From Mesorhizobium sp. Root554 (lineage in GTDB: Bacteria; Pseudomonadota; Alphaproteobacteria; Rhizobiales; Rhizobiaceae): DNA of 64,000 nt. Position numbers and translations under genes: made by a program. How positions within the stretch are numbered: the first letter of the stretch is position 1; every line of letters begins with the position of its first letter. The stretch is from positions 1,711,884-1,775,883 of the forward strand of contig NZ_LMGA01000001.1 in NCBI RefSeq assembly GCF_001427025.1, read 5' to 3'. Below are positions 23,859 through 32,015 of the stretch, in pieces. The notes below the pieces were generated by a model. The model was not told the DNA's origin, did not search any database, and was given only the letters and a program-made list of their open reading frames with translations.

Positions 23859-25922
23859 ATGAGCAACGAAGACAACCAGAAGATCCGTCTCGAGGCGTTG
23901 GATATCGACGTGGAAAAGACGCGCGAGCTGGAAGAGAAATTCGATTCCGAAATCCGCTTCCGCACCCTGACGACAAACGCCGGATATCTCGTCGGCTTCC
24001 TTCTTCTCGCGCTGTCGATCTTCCACTACTACACCGCCGGCTTCGGCCTGCTGCAGGAGATGGTGCATCGAGGCATCCACCTTTCCATGGTGCTGGCGCT
24101 GGTCTTCCTGGTTTTTCCGCTGACCAAGACCGGCTACGACCGGCATCCGAAATCGACGCTGCTCAGTCCCCTCGGCATTCCGCTCTACGACTGGCTGCTG
24201 GCCATCGCCGCGGTCATTGCCGTCGCCCACGTCCCGCTCATTCCGCTCGACGACCTCGCCTTCCGCGTCGGCAATCCGACGACGCTCGATGTCGGGCTGG
24301 GCCTCACGCTGATCGTGCTTCTGCTGGAGGCGACGCGCCGCTCGGTCGGCATCCCGCTGCCGATCATCGCCGTCGTCTTCATGCTCTATGCCCTGTTCGG
24401 CCAGTACATGCCGAGCATCCTGATCCATCCCGGCAACAGCATCTCGCAGCTGGTCAACCATCTCTACCTGACGACGCAAGGCATATACGGCATCGCCCTG
24501 GGCGTCGTGGCGACCTACGTCTTCCACTTCGTCCTGTTCGGCGTCTTCGCCAATCGCATCGGCCTTGGTCAGCTGTTCCTCGACTGCGCCGCGTGGGTGG
24601 CGGGGCGATATGCCGGTGGACCGGCCAAGGTTTCGATCTTCGGCTCGGCGCTGTTCGGCATGATTTCCGGCTCGTCGGTGGCGAACACCGTCACCGTCGG
24701 TTCGCTGACCATCCCGGCGATGATCAAGCTCGGCTACAAGCGCAACTTCGCCGCCGCCGTCGAAGCCGCCTCCTCGACCGGCGGCCAGGTGACGCCGCCG
24801 ATCATGGGCGCGGCGGCCTTCCTGATGATCGAGTTCCTCGAACTGCCCTATACGACGATCATCGTCGCGGCGATCATCCCGGCCTTCATGCACTTCTTCG
24901 GCGTGCTGATGCAGGTGCATTTCGAGGCCAAGCGCACCGGCCTGCGCGGGTTGCGGCCCGATGAAATGCCAGACATCAAGGAGGCGCTGAAACGGGACTG
25001 GCCGACGATCATCCCGCTGGTCGTGCTGATCGGCGTGCTTTTGTCCGGCTATACGCCCTATCTGGCCGCGTTTTGGGGCATCACGCTCTGTATCGTCGTC
25101 GGCCTGCTCAACCCCAGGCGGCGCATGTCCGTCTCCGATATCGTCGTCTGCCTGCGCGACGGCGCGAAATACGCGCTCGCCGTCGGCGCGGCCGCGGCGA
25201 CCGTCGGCATCGTCGTCGGCATTGTCACGCTGACCGGCGTCGGCTTCAAGCTCTCCTACATCGTGACGTCTACCGCGGCACAACTGGCCACCCAGTTCGG
25301 CGATATCCTGCCAGCCTCGATCGTGGCTCCCACGACGCTGACCCTGCTGTTCACGCTCATCATGACCGGCGCCGTCTGCATCCTGATGGGCTGCGGCATT
25401 CCGACAACGGCGAACTACATCATCATGGTGACCATCGCCGCGCCGGCGCTTGTCCTGCTCGGCACCGAACCGATCGTGGCGCACTTCTTCGTCTTCTATT
25501 ACGGGTTGCTCGCGGACATCACACCGCCTGTTGCGCTTGCCGCCTACGCGGCGGCCGGCATGGCGGGCGCCGACCCCTTCAAGACCGGCAACACGGCCTT
25601 CCGGCTAGGCCTCGGCAAGGTGCTGGTGCCCTTCGTCTTCGTCTTTTCGCCGTCGCTGCTGCTGGTGACGAAAGACTTCAACTGGCCGGATTTCTTCCTC
25701 GCCTTCTTCGGCTGTGCCTATGGCATCACCTGTCTCGGCGCGGCGCTGTCACGCTTCATGCTGGTGCGCACGAAGCCATGGGAAAACGTCTTGCTGGTGG
25801 TGGCCGCATTCCTGATGGTTGCGCCGGAACTCTATTCCACCTTGATCGGCGTGGCGCTGACGATACCGGTCCTCATACGCCAGATCATCGAAAACCGGGC
25901 ACAGGCGGCGATTGCCTCCTGA
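23859..25922 (+). CDS. TRAP transporter fused permease (4TM+12TM)
   Basis: The 687-residue membrane protein fuses the small DctQ-like and large DctM-like subunits, as is normal for TAXI systems. A short charged N-terminus precedes the first helices at about residues 45-120. The DctM part contains GMISGSSVANTVTVGSLTIPAM and SSTGGQVTPPIMGAAAFLM, the conserved TRAP motifs, and later MGCGIPTTANYIIM. Uptake is driven by an ion gradient. It forms one transporter with the preceding binding protein. Confidence 0.94.
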   Translation: MSNEDNQKIRLEALDIDVEKTRELEEKFDSEIRFRTLTTNAGYLVGFLLLALSIFHYYTAGFGLLQEMVHRGIHLSMVLALVFLVFPLTKTGYDRHPKSTLLSPLGIPLYDWLLAIAAVIAVAHVPLIPLDDLAFRVGNPTTLDVGLGLTLIVLLLEATRRSVGIPLPIIAVVFMLYALFGQYMPSILIHPGNSISQLVNHLYLTTQGIYGIALGVVATYVFHFVLFGVFANRIGLGQLFLDCAAWVAGRYAGGPAKVSIFGSALFGMISGSSVANTVTVGSLTIPAMIKLGYKRNFAAAVEAASSTGGQVTPPIMGAAAFLMIEFLELPYTTIIVAAIIPAFMHFFGVLMQVHFEAKRTGLRGLRPDEMPDIKEALKRDWPTIIPLVVLIGVLLSGYTPYLAAFWGITLCIVVGLLNPRRRMSVSDIVVCLRDGAKYALAVGAAAATVGIVVGIVTLTGVGFKLSYIVTSTAAQLATQFGDILPASIVAPTTLTLLFTLIMTGAVCILMGCGIPTTANYIIMVTIAAPALVLLGTEPIVAHFFVFYYGLLADITPPVALAAYAAAGMAGADPFKTGNTAFRLGLGKVLVPFVFVFSPSLLLVTKDFNWPDFFLAFFGCAYGITCLGAALSRFMLVRTKPWENVLLVVAAFLMVAPELYSTLIGVALTIPVLIRQIIENRAQAAIAS

Positions 25923-25933
25923 TGCTGGAGGTT

Positions 25934-25959
25934 GCCGGCCGCGAGCGTTCGCGGCCGGC
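25934..25959. terminator. GC-rich hairpin between convergent genes
   Basis: GCCGGCCGCGA, loop GCGT, TCGCGGCCGGC: an 11 bp perfect stem between the ends of the TRAP permease (25922) and the DoxX gene (25967). It lacks a T-run, so its strength as a terminator is uncertain. Confidence 0.55.
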
Positions 25960-25966
25960 GCTTGCT

Positions 25967-26341
25967 TCATGAATCTGCAAGCAGCACCAGCAGACCGCCC
26001 AGCAAGGCGATGTTGCCGACGACGCCATTGATCTTGGCGCCGCGCTCGGCGCCCTGATAGTTCCAGAAATTGTGGAAGATCGGCGTCGCGACGATCAGGA
26101 ACGCGATCAATCCAAGGGTTGCATAGCCGGTCCGGACCCCGGCAATCATGAGCGCTCCCGCCGCCACCTGCAGAACGATGCCGAGCCACAGGACGGTGCC
26201 TCCCAGTGGCACGTCGCGCGCTGTCATCAGCCCGGTCAGCAGGGCGCGGTTCTGGATGTTGCGGAGGCCGGCAAAGACGAAGGCACCGCCAATCAGCAGA
26301 CGCCCGGCAAACTGAATCAAATCGGTAAAATCCGAAAACAT
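25967..26341 (-). CDS. DoxX-family membrane protein
   Basis: The 124-residue protein has four membrane helices and the DoxX pattern AGRLLIGGAFVFAGLRNI followed by NFWNYQG. AAGGAC stands before the ATG at 26341. DoxX proteins are membrane components often found near redox or thiol-stress genes. It is the third gene of the Rrf2/AhpD-like cassette, separated from the second by a hairpin. Confidence 0.88.
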   Translation of the reverse strand: MFSDFTDLIQFAGRLLIGGAFVFAGLRNIQNRALLTGLMTARDVPLGGTVLWLGIVLQVAAGALMIAGVRTGYATLGLIAFLIVATPIFHNFWNYQGAERGAKINGVVGNIALLGGLLVLLADS

Positions 26342-26362
26342 GTCCTTGTTCCCAAATGAAAA

Positions 26363-26391
26363 GCCGGGGCGCTGACAGGCCGCGCCCCGGC
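26363..26391. other. Intra-operon hairpin
   Basis: GCCGGGGCGC, a 9-base loop, GCGCCCCGGC: a perfect 10 bp stem between the carboxymuconolactone-decarboxylase-like gene and the DoxX gene. It may tune the relative expression of the two. Confidence 0.55.
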
Positions 26392-26398
26392 GACGCAT

Positions 26399-26860
26399 TT
26401 ACGCAGCCTTGGCCGCCGCCACCGGATGAATGGCGTGGAACGGCACGCACAGCCGGTTCCAGACATTGATCGTGCCGATCGCCACGCTGAGCTTGACCAG
26501 CTCTTCTTCCGAAAAGTGCTTCAGTGTCGCCTCGTAGAGCGCGTCCGGCACGCCGGCGTTCGAGATCAGCGTCACCGCTTCGGTATAGGCGAGCGCGGCG
26601 CGCTCGCGCTCCGAAAACAGCGGCGATTCCTTCCACGCTGAAACCATGATGACGCGCTGCAGGGTATCGCCGTCGGCCAGCGCTTCCTTGCTGTGCATGT
26701 CGACGCAGAAGGAACAGCCATTGATCTGCGAGGCGCGCAGCTTGACCAGATGCAGCAGGCTCTTTTCGAGGCCGCTTTCCTCAACCGCCTTGTTGAGCGC
26801 CTGCACCTGCTTCATCAGCTCGGGCGCCTTGGCGAAGAATTGCAATCTCTGTTTCATCAT
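26399..26860 (-). CDS. Carboxymuconolactone decarboxylase/AhpD-like peroxidase
   Basis: The 153-residue protein has the AhpD core with redox-active cysteines: NGCSFCVDMHSKEA (about residues 47-60), a CxxC followed by the conserved histidine. EREARALAYTEAVTL-like sequence follows (ERERAALAYTEAVTL). AhpD-like proteins reduce alkyl hydroperoxides or other thiol partners. It lies 10 bases after the Rrf2 regulator gene and is probably controlled by it. Confidence 0.9.
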   Translation of the reverse strand: MMKQRLQFFAKAPELMKQVQALNKAVEESGLEKSLLHLVKLRASQINGCSFCVDMHSKEALADGDTLQRVIMVSAWKESPLFSERERAALAYTEAVTLISNAGVPDALYEATLKHFSEEELVKLSVAIGTINVWNRLCVPFHAIHPVAAAKAA

Positions 26861-26870
26861 CTTTCCTTTC

Positions 26871-27386
26871 TTACGGCTTGGATGGTTGGGGTTTTTGCGG
26901 TCGCTGATGACGCGCGACGAAGGCGCATCCGGCGGCGACCGAACGGGGATCGGCGTCGGTCATGAAGTCATGCACGATGCCGGAAAGCTTCTCGCCGGCA
27001 AGCGCGGCGCGGTAGGCCTTCTCGGCCCGCAGCATGGCGGCATTGATGCCGCAGGGTTTTACATAGGCCGAGGCCGGCAGCTTCACCGGCCCGTTGCGGC
27101 GGATCTCGCCGCAGCGGAACGCCGGCTGCGGTCCATCCACCGCCAGCACGATGTCGAGCAGCGAGATCGTCTCCGCCGGCCGCGCCAGGCGATAGCCGCC
27201 TGCCGGGCCGGGCACGGATTCGAGAATGCGCGCCGCGGTCAACGCGTTGAGGTGCTTGAGCAGATAGCTCGGCGACAGGCTGAACTGTTCGGCAAGCGCT
27301 GCGCCGGGAATGGTCGCGCCGGCTTCGACGCCGGCCAGTGTCGCCGCGCAGTGGATGGCCGCTTCTACGCCTTCGCTGAGCTTCAT
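26871..27386 (-). CDS. Rrf2-family transcriptional regulator
   Basis: The 171-residue protein has an N-terminal winged helix with the Rrf2 pattern: LSPSYLLKHLNALTAARIL, then GPAGGYRLARPAETISLLDI. Two cysteines (FRCGE and KPCGIN) and a third near the C-terminus (GCAFVAR) could sense redox state. The gene leads the operon with the AhpD-like and DoxX genes. A 13 bp palindrome 30 bases upstream is the probable autoregulatory operator. Confidence 0.9.
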   Translation of the reverse strand: MKLSEGVEAAIHCAATLAGVEAGATIPGAALAEQFSLSPSYLLKHLNALTAARILESVPGPAGGYRLARPAETISLLDIVLAVDGPQPAFRCGEIRRNGPVKLPASAYVKPCGINAAMLRAEKAYRAALAGEKLSGIVHDFMTDADPRSVAAGCAFVARHQRPQKPQPSKP

Positions 27387-27415
27387 TGCTTTCGTCCCTT
27401 AATCATGGATTCAAT

Positions 27416-27428
27416 ATATCCTGGATAT
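27416..27428. promoter_or_regulatory. Probable Rrf2 operator
   Basis: ATATCCTGGATAT is a perfect 13 bp palindrome in an AT-rich promoter region, 30 bases upstream of the Rrf2 gene start at 27386. Confidence 0.6.
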
Positions 27429-27452
27429 TTTTTATCGTCAATAGGCGCAAAG

Positions 27453-27522
27453 AAAAACTCCTGCCCCAGCAGACGAAACCGCCCATACGCAACGCGGCGA
27501 TTTCGTCTGCTTCGGGAGGAGT
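27453..27522 (-). terminator. Long-stem terminator after preA
   Basis: Read on the minus strand, GACTCCTCCCGAAGCAGACG pairs with an inverse copy ending CAGGAGT, followed by TTTTTC. The stem is about 22 bp with a few mismatches and a roughly 20-base loop. It starts three bases past the preA stop and separates the preTA operon from the Rrf2 cassette on the same strand. Confidence 0.75.
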
Positions 27523-27524
27523 CC

Positions 27525-28856
27525 CTATTCCGCCGGTTCCGGCATCTTTGGCTTGGCCATCGGATTGTTGGGATGCGTCGTCCAGTTGGCGTAGACGGGC
27601 GACACCGGCTTGCCGGTGCGCTGGTCCATCACGCCGGCGGCGAGCGGCTCCATGGTGATGCAGCCATCGACCGGGCAGACATTGACGCACAGATTGCAGC
27701 CGACGCACTCGTCTTCCATGACTTCGAAATGGCGGACGCCATCGACCATCGAGGTGATGGCCTGGTGCGAAGTGTCCTCGCAGGCGATGTGGCAGCGGCC
27801 GCACTGGATGCAGGCGTCCTGGTCGATATGGGCCTTGGCCACATAGTTGAGGTTGAGATACTGCCAGTCGGTGACGTTGGGCGTGGCGCGGCCGACGATG
27901 TCGCCCAGCGAACGGTGGCCCTTCTCGTCCATCCAGCTTTCCAAACCGGAGATCATCTCCTGCACGATCTTGAAACCGTAGGTCATGGCGGCGGTGCAAA
28001 CCTGCACATTGCCGGCCCCCAGCGCCATGAATTCGGCCGCGTCGCGCCATGTGGTGATGCCACCGATTCCGGAGATCGGCAGGCCGCGCGTCTCGGGATC
28101 GCGGGCGATCTCGGCCACCATGTTCATGGCGATCGGCTTCACCGCCGGGCCGCAATAGCCGCCATGCGTGCCCTTGCCGTCGATCATCGGCTCCGGTGAG
28201 AATGAATCCAGATTGACGCCGGTGATCGAATTGATGGTGTTGATCAGCGACACCGCGTCCGTTCCGCCGGCCTTCGCCGCGCGCGCCGGCTTGCGGATGT
28301 CGGTGATGTTCGGCGTCAGCTTGGTGATGACCGGCATTCGGGTGTACTGCTTGCACCAGCGCACGACCATTTCGATATATTCCGGCACCTGGCCGACGGC
28401 GGCGCCCATGCCGCGCTCGCTCATGCCGTGCGGACAGCCGAAATTCAGCTCGATGCCGTCAGCCCCGGTTTCCTCGACCAGTGGCAGGATCGCTTTCCAG
28501 GCGTTTTCTTCGCACGGAACCATGATCGAGGCGACCAGCGCCCGGTCCGGCCACTCCATCTTGACCTGCTTCATCTCGCGCAGGTTGGTCTGCAGATCGC
28601 GGTCGGTGATCAGTTCGATGTTGTTGAGGCCGAGCAGACGACGGTCGGCGCCCCAGATCGCGCCGTAGCGCGGGCCGTTGACGTTGACGACCGGCGGGCC
28701 TTCCTCGCCCAGCGTCTTCCACACCACGCCGCCCCACCCTGCCTTGAAGGCGCGGATGACATTGTAGGCCTTGTCGGTCGGCGGCGCCGACGCCAGCCAG
28801 AACGGATTGGGCGACTTGATGCCGACGAAATCGTTGCGGATGTCTGCCATGCTCAT
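27525..28856 (-). CDS. preA: NAD-dependent dihydropyrimidine dehydrogenase subunit PreA
   Basis: The 443-residue subunit has an N-terminal FMN-binding dihydroorotate dehydrogenase-like barrel: KSPNPFWLASAPPTDKAYN, LNFGCPHGMSERGMG and SGIGGITTWRDAAEF. The C-terminus carries two 4Fe-4S motifs, CIQCGRCHIAC and CVGCNLCVNVCPVDGC. With PreT it reduces uracil and thymine to the 5,6-dihydro forms, the first step of the reductive pyrimidine pathway. Its start overlaps the preT stop by four bases (ATGA), so the subunits are translationally coupled. It is followed by a long-stem terminator. Confidence 0.95.
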   Translation of the reverse strand: MSMADIRNDFVGIKSPNPFWLASAPPTDKAYNVIRAFKAGWGGVVWKTLGEEGPPVVNVNGPRYGAIWGADRRLLGLNNIELITDRDLQTNLREMKQVKMEWPDRALVASIMVPCEENAWKAILPLVEETGADGIELNFGCPHGMSERGMGAAVGQVPEYIEMVVRWCKQYTRMPVITKLTPNITDIRKPARAAKAGGTDAVSLINTINSITGVNLDSFSPEPMIDGKGTHGGYCGPAVKPIAMNMVAEIARDPETRGLPISGIGGITTWRDAAEFMALGAGNVQVCTAAMTYGFKIVQEMISGLESWMDEKGHRSLGDIVGRATPNVTDWQYLNLNYVAKAHIDQDACIQCGRCHIACEDTSHQAITSMVDGVRHFEVMEDECVGCNLCVNVCPVDGCITMEPLAAGVMDQRTGKPVSPVYANWTTHPNNPMAKPKMPEPAE

Positions 28857-30220
28857 GCCCTCCCGTTCGAGGTGAGTGCCCGGTGAATGCTCTCCGCCGC
28901 ATCGCGGCCGGCGGCGACCGCCGAGACAGTCAGATCCTCGCGGCCATCGACGACGCAGTCGCCTCCCGCCCAGACCTTGGCCATGGAGGTGCGGCCTTCG
29001 GCGTCAACCTTGATGCGCCCGCCGTCCAGTTCGATTGCGGCGCCCGAGCCGTTCAGCGCCCCAGGCACGAAGGACTGGCCGATCGCCTTGAACACCTGGT
29101 CGGCGATCAGCGTAATCGTTTCGCCTGTTCCAGCCAGCGTCTCGCCCGTCAGCGCGGTGTATTCGAGTTCGATACCCGAAACCTTGCCGCCATCGGCGAT
29201 GACGCGCTTCGGCTGCAGCCAATGGCGGATGGTGACGCCGTTGGCCGCGGCCAGATCCTGCTCGAACTCGGAGGCGTTCATATGCTCCTGGCCGCGACGG
29301 TAGCAGATCGTCACTTCCTCCGCGCCCAGCAGCTTCGATTGCACGGCGGCGTCGATAGCGGTCATGCCGCCGCCGATGACGACGACGCGGCGGCCGACCG
29401 GCAATGAACCGAGATCGCTCGCCTGACGCAGTTCCGCGATGAAATCCACGGCGTTGGCGACGCCGTCGGCCCCCTCGCCTTCCGCCCGCAGCGCGTTGAC
29501 GCCGCCGAGGCCCATGCCGAGGAACACGGCGTCATAGTCCCTCACCAGATCGGCGAGTTGATAATCGACGCCGAGCGCCTTGCCGTTCTGGATGTCGATG
29601 CCGCCAATGGCCGTCACGTAGTCGACCTCCGCCTGGGCGAAATCGTCGACGCTCTTGTAGGCGGCGATGCCGTATTCATTGAGGCCACCCGCCTTCGCCC
29701 TTGCATCGAGCACCGTCACGTCGTGACCATGGCGCGCCAGCCGGTGCGCTGCGGCGAGCCCTGCCGGCCCTGCCCCGACGACAGCGACCGTCCTGCCGGT
29801 CGACGCCGCGCGCGGATAGAACTGCTTGTTTTCCTCCATGGCGATATCGGTGGCATAGCGCTGCAGCCGGCCGATCTGCACCGGCTTGCCTTCGGCGATC
29901 TCGCGCACGCAGACCTCCTCGCACAGCGTCTCGGTCGGGCAGACGCGGGCGCACATGCCGCCAAGGATGTTCTGGTCGAAGATCGTCTTGGCCGAACCGA
30001 GCGGATTGCCGGTCGAAATCTGGCGGATGAACAGCGGAATGTCGATCGAGGTCGGACACGCATTCATGCAGGGCGCGTCGTAGCAGAAATAGCAGCGGTC
30101 GGATTCGACCAGCGCCTCGTGATGATCGAGCGGCGGATGCAGGTCGGAGAAATTGTCCGCATATTCCGCAGGGGAAAGCCGTTCCCCGGCAATGCCTTCC
30201 TTGAAATGAGCAGTCGCCAT
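28853..30220 (-). CDS. preT: NAD-dependent dihydropyrimidine dehydrogenase subunit PreT
   Basis: The 455-residue subunit resembles the small subunit of glutamate synthase. The N-terminal Fe-S region includes CYFCYDAPCMNACPTSIDIP and CARVCPTETLCEEVCVRE. The FAD motif is VAVVGAGPAGLAAAHRLARHG (about residues 131-150) and an NAD(P) motif is VVVIGGGMTAIDAAVQ (about 275-290). It passes electrons from NADH to PreA. The ATG at 30220 (MATAHFKEG) is preferred over in-frame starts at 30232 and 30250 for Shine-Dalgarno spacing. A RutR-type box lies 50 bases upstream, linking it to the distant pyrimidine operon. Confidence 0.94.
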   Translation of the reverse strand: MATAHFKEGIAGERLSPAEYADNFSDLHPPLDHHEALVESDRCYFCYDAPCMNACPTSIDIPLFIRQISTGNPLGSAKTIFDQNILGGMCARVCPTETLCEEVCVREIAEGKPVQIGRLQRYATDIAMEENKQFYPRAASTGRTVAVVGAGPAGLAAAHRLARHGHDVTVLDARAKAGGLNEYGIAAYKSVDDFAQAEVDYVTAIGGIDIQNGKALGVDYQLADLVRDYDAVFLGMGLGGVNALRAEGEGADGVANAVDFIAELRQASDLGSLPVGRRVVVIGGGMTAIDAAVQSKLLGAEEVTICYRRGQEHMNASEFEQDLAAANGVTIRHWLQPKRVIADGGKVSGIELEYTALTGETLAGTGETITLIADQVFKAIGQSFVPGALNGSGAAIELDGGRIKVDAEGRTSMAKVWAGGDCVVDGREDLTVSAVAAGRDAAESIHRALTSNGRA

Positions 30221-30270
30221 GCAGGTCCCCATTTCCTTTCCAGTCGGCAAAGGCTAGCACGTTTTATTTT

Positions 30271-30286
30271 TTTATCAATTGGTCAA
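30271..30286. promoter_or_regulatory. RutR-type operator upstream of preTA
   Basis: TTTATCAATTGGTCAA agrees with TTGACCAnnTGGTCAA at 12 of 14 defined positions, with one half-site perfect. On the preT strand the perfect half provides TTGACC as a possible -35, so binding should repress preTA. Confidence 0.7.
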
Positions 30287-30449
30287 CTTTCAGCGCAACG
30301 CAATGTTTTCATTGTAAAAAAATATGACAGTTATAGTCATGTTTCCCGCCTCTGCTGGTCAAAGAATCTCCAATTCAAATGTCGGATTCCTGTTGGCGGT
30401 TTCGTCCTAGGGTGACGTCCACCGTCGGACGGATACAAGGAGACTATCC

Positions 30450-31229
30450 ATGCCGAAAACCCCTTCATTTTTCTGGTACGAACTGATGACGAGCTACATC
30501 GACGTGGCCCGGGATTTCTATGCGGGCGTCGTCGGCTGGCATCCTGAGCCGTGGCCCGCTAACGACATGTCCGGCAGACCCTACATCGTCATGAATTCGG
30601 CTGAGCGCGGCGTCGCCGGCATCATGAACCTGCCCGATGGCGCCAGGGGTATGCCGCCCGCATGGGTTGGGTACATCTATTCCGCCGACACCGATGCGTC
30701 GGCCAACGCGTTGAAGAAGGCCGGCGGTATGGTGCATCGCGGGCCGGCTAATATCCCCGATGTCGGGCGCTTCGCCGTTGTCTCCGATCCGCAGGGCGCG
30801 ATGTTCATGTTCCTGAAGCCCGAGGGTCCCGACCAGCCGGAAATACCGATGGACACTCAGGGGCATATCGGCTGGCACGACCTCTACACGGACGACTGGC
30901 AGGCCGCGTTCGATTTCTATTCCGACCAGTTCGGCTGGACTAGGGATGAGGCGATGGATATGGGGCCGATGGGCACCTACCAGATTTTCGCCGTCGACGG
31001 CGTCCCCGTCGGCGGCATGATGAACAAGAGCGACAAGAGTGCGCCGAACGGCTGGCTGTTCTACACCAATGTCCCCGACATCGACGCGGCGGTGAAGAAG
31101 ACGCGCGACCGTGGCGGCAAGACGCTGATGGAGCCGATGGAAGTGCCCGGCGGCCAGTGGGTCGCGCAATGCCTCGACCCCCAGGGCGCCCGCTTCGCCA
31201 TGGTCGCGCCCGGCCGCGCCGGCGCCTGA
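30450..31229 (+). CDS. VOC-family protein with two glyoxalase-like domains
   Basis: The 259-residue protein contains two vicinal-oxygen-chelate repeats. The first starts FFWYELMTSYIDVARDFYAG and the second GWHDLYTDDWQAAFDFYSDQ. Each ends in a strand with a basic or acidic ligand (GRFAVVSDPQGAMFMFLKPE and GGQWVAQCLDPQGARFAMV). Such tandem VOC proteins include glyoxalase-like, bleomycin-resistance-like and Pseudomonas CFP32-like proteins. The specific substrate is unknown. AAGGAG precedes the ATG. Confidence 0.9.
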   Translation: MPKTPSFFWYELMTSYIDVARDFYAGVVGWHPEPWPANDMSGRPYIVMNSAERGVAGIMNLPDGARGMPPAWVGYIYSADTDASANALKKAGGMVHRGPANIPDVGRFAVVSDPQGAMFMFLKPEGPDQPEIPMDTQGHIGWHDLYTDDWQAAFDFYSDQFGWTRDEAMDMGPMGTYQIFAVDGVPVGGMMNKSDKSAPNGWLFYTNVPDIDAAVKKTRDRGGKTLMEPMEVPGGQWVAQCLDPQGARFAMVAPGRAGA

Positions 31230-31329
31230 CATACAGGACCGCTGCGATTTCATCGTCTTGGGCCGTTGTCCGGATTCTCCGCGGCAACGGCCTGATTCAA
31301 CGTCTCAGGAGTGCCGGCCAAAGCCCGTT

Positions 31330-31354
31330 AAGGAATCGCGAAAGATTCCTTTTA
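31330..31354 (+). terminator. Probable rho-independent terminator
   Basis: AAGGAATC, loop GCGAAA, GATTCCTT followed by TT. The stem is 8 bp with a short T-run, 100 bases after the VOC gene and 25 bases before the lipoprotein gene. Confidence 0.6.
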
Positions 31355-31378
31355 TGATTCAGGACTATTGCTCGGCGC

Positions 31379-31972
31379 ATGGTTGCGTACAGGTTTAGTC
31401 GAGTTTTAGCGGTTTGCGCGGTGCTGGCCCTTTCGGCCTGCGCCACGGCGCCCAGCCATATCAACGATGTCTGCGCCGTTTTCGACCAGCAGGACGGCTG
31501 GTTCAACAACTGGCAAAGCCACGCGCAGAAGGCCGAGCGCAAATACGGCGTGCCGGTTCCGGTGCTGATGGCGACACTGCGCAAGGAATCCGGTTTCAAG
31601 AGCAACGCCCGCCCGCCGCGCACCAAGCTGCTCGGCTTCATCCCCTGGAAGCACCAGTCCAGCGCCTATGGCTATTCGCAGGCGCTTGACGGCACATGGT
31701 CGCAATATCAGATGGAAAGCGGCAACTGGTCGGCCCGCCGCACAAACTTCAGCGACGCGGTGGACTTCGTCGGCTGGTATCACTCCAAGACCGCCGACAC
31801 GCTCGGCGTCGCCAAGAACGATACCTACAATCTCTACCTGGCCTATTACATGGGCTGGACCGCCTACAAGCGCGGCGAGTGGCGCAGCAACGCCAGCCTG
31901 CAGCGCTATGCGCGGGATACCGATGCGATGGCTCGGAAGTATGAGGCGCAGTTGCGCCAATGCGGCAGCTGA
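31379..31972 (+). CDS. Lipoprotein with transglycosylase (SLT)-like domain
   Basis: The 197-residue protein begins with a lipoprotein signal; the lipobox is LSAC with the cysteine at about residue 21. The mature part matches the soluble lytic transglycosylase fold: VPVLMATLRKESGF contains the catalytic glutamate in the usual ES context, followed by SAYGYSQALDGTW and, later, NLYLAYYMGWTAYKRG. It probably cleaves peptidoglycan at the outer membrane inner face. Shorter than full Slt enzymes, it has no added binding domain. Confidence 0.88.
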   Translation: MVAYRFSRVLAVCAVLALSACATAPSHINDVCAVFDQQDGWFNNWQSHAQKAERKYGVPVPVLMATLRKESGFKSNARPPRTKLLGFIPWKHQSSAYGYSQALDGTWSQYQMESGNWSARRTNFSDAVDFVGWYHSKTADTLGVAKNDTYNLYLAYYMGWTAYKRGEWRSNASLQRYARDTDAMARKYEAQLRQCGS

Positions 31973-32015
31973 GGCAGCTGAGGCAGCCCTGGTCAGGCCA
32001 GCGAGACCGCCGATC

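Noticed and set aside
22797..25484. Open frame of 895 codons opposite the TRAP transporter genes
   Set aside because: It mirrors the codon structure of the real TRAP genes in GC-rich DNA, is rich in H, R, D and G, and shows no domain or ribosome-binding site.
30340..30356. A further half-site TGGTCAA as a third RutR box
   Set aside because: Only one half matches; the partner half shows no agreement with the consensus.
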